Positions 57,659 through 64,000 of a stretch of 64,000 bases of DNA are shown here, in pieces; position 1 is the stretch's first letter; the number at the start of each line of letters is the position of its first letter. This stretch comes from an uncultured Veillonellaceae bacterium. Lineage in GTDB: Bacteria; Bacillota; Negativicutes; Veillonellales; Dialisteraceae. The notes beneath the pieces were generated by a model that searched no databases, was not told the DNA's origin, and saw only the letters and a list, made by a program, of their open reading frames with translations. Made by a program: the position numbers and the translations under genes. Location: the NCBI GenBank assembly GCA_927353735.1, contig CAKMIA010000003.1:89703-153702 (forward strand), read 5' to 3'.

Positions 57659-60600
57659 ATGGCATTCGAGAAAGAAGCGGATTTCGAGGCGGCGCTCATC
57701 CGCCAGCTCACGGAGAAGCACGGCTGGGAGCCGGAGGTCCTGCGCTATCCCACCGAGGAGGATCTGCTCCGGAACTGGGCGGCTATCCTTTTCGAGAACA
57801 ACCGCAGCATCGACCGGCTGAACGACGTGCCCCTCACCGAGGGGGAGATGAACCAGCTCCTGGAGCAGATACAGAAGCTGCGCACGCCGGTGGCCCTCAA
57901 TGATTTCGTGAACGGCAAAGAGGTGACCATCGTCCGGGACAATCCCGACGACGGGTTCCACTATGGCCGGGAGGTGTCGCTCCATCTCTATGACCGGATG
58001 GAGATCGCCGCCGGGCGGAGCCGCTACCAGATCGCGGAGCAGCCCGTGTTCCGGCCGAAGGGAGATTTCTACCCGAAGCGCCGCGGGGATTTCACGCTCC
58101 TCATCAACGGGATGCCTCTCATCCACGTGGAGCTGAAGCGGAGCGGCGTGGATATCTCCCGGGCGTGCAACCAGATCCGGCTCTACGCCCACGAGGGGGT
58201 ATTCACCGGGCTTTTCTCGCTGGTGCAGATCTTCGTGGCCATGACCCCGGAGAAGGCGCTCTATTTCGCCAATCCCGGGCCGGAGGGGACGTTCAATCCG
58301 GCGTTTTATTTCCACTGGGCGGATTTCAACAATGAATATATCGAGGACTGGCAGTGCGTGGCGGAGCATCTGCTGTCCATCCCCATGGCGCATCAGCTTA
58401 TCGGTTTCTACACGGTGGCGGACCGGCAGGACGGGATATTGAAGGTCATGCGGAGCTACCAGTACTATGCGGCGAGCAAGATCGCCGACGCGGTGCACGA
58501 GAGGGACTGGTCGGAGAAGCGTTTCCGCGGGGGCTATATCTGGCACACCACGGGGAGCGGCAAGACCATGACCAGTTTCAAGTCGGCGCAGCTCATCGCG
58601 GCGTCCCGCGACGCGGACAAGGTGGTCTTTCTCATGGACCGCATCGAGCTGGGGACGCAGTCGCTCCGGGAGTACCGCGGATTTTCCCGGGATGACCGGG
58701 CGGTGGCGGAGACGGAGGACACGGACGCGCTGGCGGCGAAGCTGAAAAGCGACGACCCGGCGGATACGCTCATCGTGACATCCATCCAGAAGATGAGCCG
58801 CATTCGCGCGGGGGATGTGTACCGCGAGGCGGATATCGAACGGATGCGGCGGAAGCGCATCGTTTTCATCATCGACGAGGCGCACCGCGACACTTTCGGG
58901 GAGATGCTCCGGACCATCCGCGATACTTTCCCGTACGCCATGTTCTTCGGCTTCACCGGGACGCCGATCCACGAGGAGAACCGGAAGAAGGGGAATACCA
59001 CCACGGATGTATTCGGGGACGAGCTGCACCGGTACAGCATCGCCGATGGCATCCGTGACAAGAACGTGCTGGGCTTCGACCCCTATCAGGTGCTGGTGTA
59101 CCGGGACAAGGACCTGCGCCGGGTGGTGGCGCTGGAGAAAGCCCGGGCGGCCACGGAGGAAGAAGCGCTGGCGGACCCGAAGAAAGCGGAGATCTACCGG
59201 CATTACATGGGAAACGACGTGCCCATGGCGGGGTATACCAAAGAGGACGGCACCTGTGTGAGGGGCATCGAGGACGATATCCCCCGTCAGCAGTATGAGA
59301 CGGAGGAGTACGAGCGCTCGGTGGTGCAGGATGTGCTGGAGAACTGGGAGATGCTCTCTCATTCGGGGAAATTCCACGCCATTTTCGCCACGTCCAGCAT
59401 CCCCCAGGCGGTGCGGTATTACCGCCTTTTCCGGAAGATGGCGCCGCAGCTGAAAGTGACGGCCCTTTTCGACCCGTCCACGGACGGCCGGGCGGACGCG
59501 GTGGAGAAGGAGGAGAGCATCCGGGAGATCGTGGAGGATTACAACGAGCGGTACGGGATGCATTTCCAGATGGCCACATACGGTTCCTTCAAGAAGGACG
59601 CCGCGGCGCGGCTGGCGCACCGGGAGCCCTACCGCAATGCGGACCGGGCCGTGGAGGAGCGGCTGGATCTGCTCATCGTGGTGGACCAGATGCTGACGGG
59701 CTTCGATTCCAAATGGGTGAATACGCTCTATCTGGACAAGGTGCTCCGCTATGAGATGCTCATTCAGGCTTTCTCCCGGACGAACCGCATCTTCGGGCCG
59801 GAGAAGCCTTTCGGGATCATCCGCTATTACCGGAAGCCCCACACCATGAAGCGGAATGTGGAGGACGCCTTCCGGCTCTATTCGGGCGACCGGCCCTACG
59901 GCCTCTTCGTGGAGAAGCTCCGCACGAATCTGAAGCGCATGGCCGAGGCGGCCACGCGCATCCGGGAGATCTTCACCGATGGGGGCGTGTCCGATCTGTC
60001 TCACATCCCCGACGACAAGACGGAGCGCGGCGCTTTTGCCCGGGCGTTCCGGGAGCTGAATGAATATCTGGAAGCGGCGAAGGTCCAGGGATTCAGCTGG
60101 GAGAAAGAGAGCTACGATTTCCGCGAGGAGGACGGCCAGCCTGCGGAGACCGTGCCGGCGCCCATGGATGAGCAGACCTATCTCACGCTGGCCCAGCGGT
60201 ACAAGGAACTTTTCCGGAAAGATGACGAGGACGGAGACGAGGGCAGCGGCACAGACGAGGACACCGCCTACGAGATCGACCCGTATCTCACGGAGATCAA
60301 TACGGACCGCATCGACACGGCGTACATGACGTCCCGTTTCCGCAAATATCTGAAAGCGCTTCAGGACGCGTCGGAGACGGCGGGCGTGCTGGCGGAACTG
60401 CACCGGTCCTTTGCGTCCCTCTCCCGGGAGGAGCAGCGCTACGCCGAGAGCTTCCTCAACGACATCCGGGACAATACCATCCACGTGTCCGGCGAGAAGA
60501 GCTTCCGCTGGTATCTGGCGAAATACATGGAGCGCGCGCAGAATGACGAGATCCACCGCTTCGCCGGCCTCATCGGCGTGGAGGAGGACCGCCTGCGCCG

Positions 60601-60868
60601 CCTCATCGCCCGCCATCCCAACGCCAAGACCATCAACGCCTACGACGATCTGGAAAAGCTCAAAGCAAATATGGACATGGACAGGGCAAAGAACTTCCTC
60701 GAGTCCCTCGCCGGGAAGTCCCTCTCCACCTTCCAGATCCGCATGCAGGCTGACAAACAGCTCCGCAGCTTCATCCTGAACGGCCACATCACCCGCCCCG
60801 CCGTGAAAACGGCTAAAGCCAACGAGGCTGACAAAGCCGCAGAGACCCCGGCACCATACGGAAAATAA
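57659..60868 (+). CDS. hsdR: type I restriction endonuclease subunit
   Basis: HsdR translocates and cuts DNA. The N-terminal nuclease has GDFTLLINGMPLIHVELK with Asp144, Glu158 and Lys160 (PD-(D/E)xK site). The SF2 motor has HTTGSGKTMTS (Walker A near 297-303), DEAH at 406-409, and ALIQAFSRTNR-like motif VI (IQAFSRTNRIFG near residue 703). The C-terminal 300 residues are helical and bind HsdM. The protein is complete at 1069 residues. It starts 11 bases after hsdS. Intact M, S and R genes suggest a working system. Confidence 0.95.
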   Translation: MAFEKEADFEAALIRQLTEKHGWEPEVLRYPTEEDLLRNWAAILFENNRSIDRLNDVPLTEGEMNQLLEQIQKLRTPVALNDFVNGKEVTIVRDNPDDGFHYGREVSLHLYDRMEIAAGRSRYQIAEQPVFRPKGDFYPKRRGDFTLLINGMPLIHVELKRSGVDISRACNQIRLYAHEGVFTGLFSLVQIFVAMTPEKALYFANPGPEGTFNPAFYFHWADFNNEYIEDWQCVAEHLLSIPMAHQLIGFYTVADRQDGILKVMRSYQYYAASKIADAVHERDWSEKRFRGGYIWHTTGSGKTMTSFKSAQLIAASRDADKVVFLMDRIELGTQSLREYRGFSRDDRAVAETEDTDALAAKLKSDDPADTLIVTSIQKMSRIRAGDVYREADIERMRRKRIVFIIDEAHRDTFGEMLRTIRDTFPYAMFFGFTGTPIHEENRKKGNTTTDVFGDELHRYSIADGIRDKNVLGFDPYQVLVYRDKDLRRVVALEKARAATEEEALADPKKAEIYRHYMGNDVPMAGYTKEDGTCVRGIEDDIPRQQYETEEYERSVVQDVLENWEMLSHSGKFHAIFATSSIPQAVRYYRLFRKMAPQLKVTALFDPSTDGRADAVEKEESIREIVEDYNERYGMHFQMATYGSFKKDAAARLAHREPYRNADRAVEERLDLLIVVDQMLTGFDSKWVNTLYLDKVLRYEMLIQAFSRTNRIFGPEKPFGIIRYYRKPHTMKRNVEDAFRLYSGDRPYGLFVEKLRTNLKRMAEAATRIREIFTDGGVSDLSHIPDDKTERGAFARAFRELNEYLEAAKVQGFSWEKESYDFREEDGQPAETVPAPMDEQTYLTLAQRYKELFRKDDEDGDEGSGTDEDTAYEIDPYLTEINTDRIDTAYMTSRFRKYLKALQDASETAGVLAELHRSFASLSREEQRYAESFLNDIRDNTIHVSGEKSFRWYLAKYMERAQNDEIHRFAGLIGVEEDRLRRLIARHPNAKTINAYDDLEKLKANMDMDRAKNFLESLAGKSLSTFQIRMQADKQLRSFILNGHITRPAVKTAKANEADKAAETPAPYGK

Positions 60869-60890
60869 AACAGGGCAGGAAATCAATAAA

Positions 60891-60926
60891 AAAACAGACA
60901 CCCCATAAAAGGGTGTCTGTTTTTTA
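60891..60926 (+). terminator. hsd operon terminator
   Basis: AAAACAGACACCC pairs with GGGTGTCTGTTTT around CATAAAA, followed by T-residues. Confidence 0.9.
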
Positions 60927-60983
60927 TTGCTTGTTGCGAGACGTTTCGAGCTGGGCGCTTTTGGTGGAGTAGACAAATTATTA

Positions 60984-61011
60984 TTGTTTCGGAGAATAAA
61001 TGTGCTATAAT
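60984..61011 (+). promoter_or_regulatory. promoter of the Thoeris genes
   Basis: TTGTTT and a perfect TATAAT are 16 bases apart. The transcript leader is about 115 bases to thsA and holds a 16-codon ORF. Confidence 0.6.
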
Positions 61012-61086
61012 TAAATGAATCCTATAGAAAGGGGGCGAGCCATTGAGTTAGGGTTGATTCCATGATACAGGAAAGGAGGAACAAAA

Positions 61087-61137
61087 ATGAAATTTTCGCA
61101 ACACAATAGCAGAAAACGTGCCAGGAGGTATGAATGA
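61087..61137 (+). CDS. 16-codon leader ORF coupled to thsA
   Basis: A full AAAGGAGG site precedes an ATG opening MKFSQHNSRKRARRYE. Its stop codon overlaps the thsA start as ATGA, and the thsA ribosome site (AGGAGG) lies inside it. The peptide is strongly basic. Translational coupling or attenuation is plausible; whether the peptide itself matters is unknown. Confidence 0.45.
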   Translation: MKFSQHNSRKRARRYE

Positions 61138-62033
61138 GGAACATTACGTCCATTTTGAAGGAGATAAAAAATAATTTTAGATTTTTATGTAATCGGACAT
61201 TAAAAGACATAGCGACCGTAGTGACAATATTCCAAAGCGTCTCATTCATTTTTGATTTTGAGGGTATTCTTTCTGATGAAGTCGGCACATTTATGCGCTG
61301 TCTTACATTGCTGCTGACGCTTACAGGGGTAGGGATAATCGCATTTATCATTGAAAGTATATGGATGTTGATCCAGGAGAGAGTAGAGGTGATTGATGCT
61401 GAAAATGGCCACAATGTATATGTTGAATATGGAGATTTATTTAAAGATACAGGCGAGAAGAAATATATAGTCATTACTGCGAATCGTTGTTTTGATACGC
61501 TCGTGGATAATGACCTCATTTCAGAAAATACGATCCATGGCATGGCCGTCAGGAAAATTTGTGCGGACGGATATACGCCTGAACAGCTAAATTGTGCACT
61601 ACAGAAAGACTTACAGGAACGGCAACGGATACAATGCTGGGAGACCTTATCCGTCGAGGAGAAACGAAAAGGGAATTTAAAACGGTATCCGGCAGGAACC
61701 ATTGCGGAATTTAAAAAGACGCCCGGCGATAACGTAACGTATCTGTTTTTAGGGCTGTCAGCTTTTAACAAAAATCTACATCCGGAAGTGACTGATATGG
61801 ATTTTGCACGGTCCATACAGTTGTTGATTGAGTATTGCCGGCAGCGGTCGCAGAGATTTCCCATTTATATGCCGATCATCGGGACCAACAGCTTAGACAA
61901 TAAGAGAAGCAAACAGGACTTGCTGAAGTATATTGTCGAGGTACTACGATTCAATCGGCACCTGATCGATACAAATATTCATATCGTGGTTCATTCCGGC
62001 AATCGGGAAAATATTTCAATACATGGTTTATAA
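61134..62033 (+). CDS. thsA: ThsA-like TM-macro effector (type II Thoeris, DUF6430)
   Basis: The 299-residue protein has two membrane helices (about residues 24-42 and 54-80) and then a cytoplasmic macro-type domain starting NVYVEYGDLF. It contains YIVITANRCFDTLVDNDLIS and TIHGMAV, the conserved DUF6430/ThsA macro segment. In type II Thoeris the macro domain senses a TIR-made signal (reported as histidine-ADPR) and the membrane part kills or halts the infected cell. The following gene encodes a ThsB-type TIR protein, which strongly supports the call. The DNA is AT-rich, as expected for transferred defence genes. It lies just after the type I restriction operon. Activity is inferred. Confidence 0.82.
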   Translation: MRNITSILKEIKNNFRFLCNRTLKDIATVVTIFQSVSFIFDFEGILSDEVGTFMRCLTLLLTLTGVGIIAFIIESIWMLIQERVEVIDAENGHNVYVEYGDLFKDTGEKKYIVITANRCFDTLVDNDLISENTIHGMAVRKICADGYTPEQLNCALQKDLQERQRIQCWETLSVEEKRKGNLKRYPAGTIAEFKKTPGDNVTYLFLGLSAFNKNLHPEVTDMDFARSIQLLIEYCRQRSQRFPIYMPIIGTNSLDNKRSKQDLLKYIVEVLRFNRHLIDTNIHIVVHSGNRENISIHGL

Positions 62034-62051
62034 AACGAAAGGATAATGCGT

Positions 62052-62663
62052 ATGGGCCATAAATGTTTTATCAGCTTTAAAAAAGAAGATGAATCTTACC
62101 GTAAACAGGTGATTGAGCTGCTCGGTGAGGCGGACTGCATCGATAAATCACTGGACAGGGAGATAGAAAGTGAAAAAGGGGATTACATCATGCAGGCAAT
62201 ACGTAATGAATATCTGCATGATTCCACGGTGACGATATTTCTTATCGGGGAGCACTCTTCTGAAAACGAAGGGGAAAGTGATGAAGGCAGAGATAAGAAT
62301 TATTTTATAAAGCGTGAGTTGCAGGCATCCCTTTTCAATGGGAAAGACAATACCAGAAACGGCATATTGGGAATCGTATTGCCGAATATGGAAACGGCTA
62401 TTTTTAAAGGCTCATATGAATGCAACAAATGTCACATGACGCATGAATGGGTGGACATCAATGATAATACGGTCATCCGTGAATTTTCTGTCAATTATTA
62501 CTGTAAACCGCATGAAGGCTGCGGCTGGAGATATGAGGATAGATACTGTGTACTTGTGAGATGGTCGGATTTTGAGAAAGACCCGCAAAAATATATTGAG
62601 ATGGCCTACCAGAAACGGAAGGCTGACGTCGTAGAGAAGATTAAAATTAGAAATTTGAGATAA
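62052..62663 (+). CDS. thsB: ThsB-like TIR-domain protein (type II Thoeris)
   Basis: KCFISFKKEDESYRKQVIELL is the first strand and helix of the ThsB TIR-like family (PF08937/DUF1863 type; quoted in part: CFISFKKEDE). STVTIFLIGEHS is the next core strand. FIKRELQASL holds the Glu (residue 89) in the place of the catalytic Glu of TIR NADases. The C-terminal part has a Cys cluster (ECNKCHMTH, CKPHEGCGW) that could bind zinc. On phage sensing it should make the nucleotide signal for ThsA. The second ATG, 8 bases after AAAGGA, is preferred over the first (62046), which is too close. Confidence 0.85.
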   Translation: MGHKCFISFKKEDESYRKQVIELLGEADCIDKSLDREIESEKGDYIMQAIRNEYLHDSTVTIFLIGEHSSENEGESDEGRDKNYFIKRELQASLFNGKDNTRNGILGIVLPNMETAIFKGSYECNKCHMTHEWVDINDNTVIREFSVNYYCKPHEGCGWRYEDRYCVLVRWSDFEKDPQKYIEMAYQKRKADVVEKIKIRNLR

Positions 62664-62683
62664 GCTGGTCTTAGATACAAATA

Positions 62684-62715
62684 AAAAGACTTCCCGTACA
62701 AAGGAAGTCTTTTTT
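62684..62715. terminator. bidirectional terminator between thsB and the flavoprotein gene
   Basis: AAAAGACTTCC pairs with GGAAGTCTTTT around CGTACAAA; T-runs on both sides suit the convergent genes. Confidence 0.9.
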
Positions 62716-62728
62716 GTGTGCCCATTTT

Positions 62729-64000
62729 TCAATGGAAATTGTAAGCCGTGACGATGGGGGTACGGCCGGTGAGCTGATCCTCGGCGTATTCGTAGAGACA
62801 GATAGCGAGGTAGGAGCCGGCGATATTGTACACGTCCCGGAAGCCGTGTGCAGTGAGGATACGGCAGGCGTAGTAGCTGCGCTGGCCGGAGCGGCAGTGC
62901 ACGTAGATCGGACGGTCTTGCGGGAGCTCGTCCAGACGGTCCCGGAGCTGAGAGAGGGGCACGTTCACCGCGCCGCGGATATGGCCGGCGGCGTATTCCC
63001 CGGGCTCGCGCACGTCGATGATGGCGGTGCCGCTCTCCACGAGGCCGCGCACGGCGGAGACGGGGACCTGCCGGAATTCGCCGTGGAGGAGATTGAGCCC
63101 CACGAGGCCCGCCAGATGGACGGCGTCCTTGGCGGTGGCGAAGGGCGGGGCGTAGCAGAGATCGACGGCGGCCATGTCCTCGAGGGTGCCGCCCCGGGCC
63201 ATGAGGGCGGCAATGACGTCGATGCGCCGGTCCGGAGCGTCCGTTCCCACGGCCTGCGCGCCGAGGATGCGCCCGGTGGGCGTTTCAAAGTGGACTTTCA
63301 GATGGAGCGGGGCGGCTCCGGGCATGAGGCTCACCCGGTCAAAGGGAATGACGTAGGCAAAATCATGGGGAATGTGGAGCGCTTCGATGTCCCGTTCGTT
63401 GAGGCCGGTGGCGGCGGCACGGAGGCCGAACACCTCGATGCCGAAGCTGCCGAGGTAGCCCCGGTTCGGGCTGGTGCGTCCGCAGATGGCGTCGGCGGCG
63501 CGGCGCGCTTCCATCTGGGCGGGGAAGGCGAGGGAGAGCCGGCCGGTGGTGCGTTTCAGCGGGAGCGCCACTTCGGCGGCGTCACCCACGGCGTAAATGG
63601 CGGGATCGGAGGTGCGTCCCTCTGCATCGACGGCGATGGCGCCGCTTGCTCCGATGGTGAGGCCCGCGGCCCGGGCAAGGGCGGTGCGGGGCCGGACGCC
63701 GATGGCCATGATGACCAGATCGGCGGGCACGGTCCGGCCGGAGGCGAGGCGGGCGGTCTGTTCTTCGATGGCGGCAACGCCGTCATTCAGGACGAGATGG
63801 ATGCCGTGGTCGAGCATTTCCTTTTGGAGGATCTGCACCATGTCATGGTCGAAGGGCATGAGGATCTGGGGCGCCGCTTCCACGAGGGTGACGTCCAGCG
63901 AGGCCGCGAGATTGGCTGCCGCTTCCGCGCCCACGAATCCGCCGCCGCTGACCGCCCCGGGGTGTACGGGGGGGGGGGGGCGCACCCCAGGTTCCGCGCT
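62729..64000 (-). CDS. CoA-disulfide reductase/NADH oxidase-like flavoprotein with rhodanese domain (5' end outside window)
   Basis: The visible 420 or so residues begin in the NAD-binding loop (SGGGFVGAEAAANL). IYAVGDAAEVALPL is the FAD-ribityl segment, and a dimerisation domain follows. The C-terminal about 90 residues form a rhodanese domain with HCRSGQRSYYACRIL (active Cys). This layout is that of CoADR-RHD and related persulfide/NADH oxidases, which handle polysulfide or oxygen in anaerobes. The N-terminal FAD domain and active-site Cys lie outside. Codons from about 63968 outward pass through a run of 13 G on the plus strand and should not be trusted. Confidence 0.85.
   Translation of the reverse strand, partial: SAEPGVRPPPPVHPGAVSGGGFVGAEAAANLAASLDVTLVEAAPQILMPFDHDMVQILQKEMLDHGIHLVLNDGVAAIEEQTARLASGRTVPADLVIMAIGVRPRTALARAAGLTIGASGAIAVDAEGRTSDPAIYAVGDAAEVALPLKRTTGRLSLAFPAQMEARRAADAICGRTSPNRGYLGSFGIEVFGLRAAATGLNERDIEALHIPHDFAYVIPFDRVSLMPGAAPLHLKVHFETPTGRILGAQAVGTDAPDRRIDVIAALMARGGTLEDMAAVDLCYAPPFATAKDAVHLAGLVGLNLLHGEFRQVPVSAVRGLVESGTAIIDVREPGEYAAGHIRGAVNVPLSQLRDRLDELPQDRPIYVHCRSGQRSYYACRILTAHGFRDVYNIAGSYLAICLYEYAEDQLTGRTPIVTAYNFH
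63968..63980. repeat. homopolymer of 13 G near the window end
   Basis: Thirteen G follow GGGGTGTAC and precede CGCACCCC, so the run sits in a GGGGTG/CACCCC palindrome. It falls inside a coding region where it yields an unlikely Pro run. Confidence 0.9.

Noticed and set aside
61061..61108. Second short ORF (15 codons) overlapping the thsA leader ORF
   Set aside because: It lacks its own ribosome site and only covers the strong site of the coupled 16-codon ORF.
61134..62663. Type I Thoeris (SIR2-SLOG ThsA)
   Set aside because: The ThsA-like protein has two membrane helices and a macro-type domain, with no SIR2 or SLOG motif.
53393..62716. Integrative element using tRNA-Gly as attachment site
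   Set aside because: I looked for a copy of the tRNA-Gly 3' end near the right border (about 62.7 kb) and saw none, and no integrase is present.

Overview
The window reads as one chromosomal segment of an anaerobic Bacillota bacterium. The background is GC-rich, most genes have strong AGGAGG ribosome sites, and several glycan and defence genes are clearly AT-richer. Two things suggest a diderm firmicute (Negativicutes, Dialister/Allisonella-like): a WlaTC/HtrL-type glycan protein and an rml sugar cluster sitting next to firmicute-type genes (ccpN, ppsR, bioWFY, ktrAB, larBCE). That placement is inference from gene content; no rRNA gene is present to settle it.

Layout. 0-7.3 kb: surface glycans. 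A cut-off DUF6056-like membrane protein, an unknown membrane protein, an HtrL-family protein and a GT2 glycosyltransferase are followed by the dTDP-rhamnose genes rmlA-C-B-D. 7.3-15.7 kb: flavoproteins, a DUF3737 protein, an iron alcohol dehydrogenase with a divergent LysR regulator, two tandem amino-acid-binding lipoproteins without a transporter, and an MFS exporter. 16-21 kb: cstA, an AT-rich acyltransferase flanked by two identical 34-bp terminator copies, mnmE, and tRNA-Trp/tRNA-Arg. 21-26 kb: galU, a cupin, and larE-larB-larC for the nickel-pincer cofactor; LarC carries a large His/Cys repeat insert. tRNA-His and tRNA-Gln follow. 26-34.4 kb: an ArsB/NhaD-type permease, the PEP synthase module (ppsA, ccpN, ppsR), dgt, an exported Asp/Arg-repeat protein and an ArsR-type regulator. 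34.5-40 kb: nitrilase, a small ORF, a radical SAM protein, MarR, an exported protein, a YitT protein and ispE.

40-45.3 kb holds a two-gene restriction-modification-like unit: an Eco57I-type methylase and a GIY-YIG/helicase protein that also carries a methylase-like segment. 45.5-53.5 kb: brnQ with a divergent MarR gene, LysR, the ktrB-ktrA potassium uptake pair, and the biotin operon bioW-F-Y behind two candidate BirA operators and a hairpin terminator; tRNA-Gly follows.

53.6-62.7 kb is a defence island. It holds a type I restriction-modification operon (hsdM-hsdS-hsdR) and then two genes that match a type II Thoeris system: a TM-macro protein (ThsA) and a TIR protein (ThsB). These are preceded by a 16-codon ORF whose stop overlaps the thsA start. 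The window ends inside a CoA-disulfide-reductase/NADH-oxidase-like flavoprotein with a C-terminal rhodanese domain, next to a suspicious run of 13 G. No transposase, CRISPR array, phage gene or rRNA was recognised.
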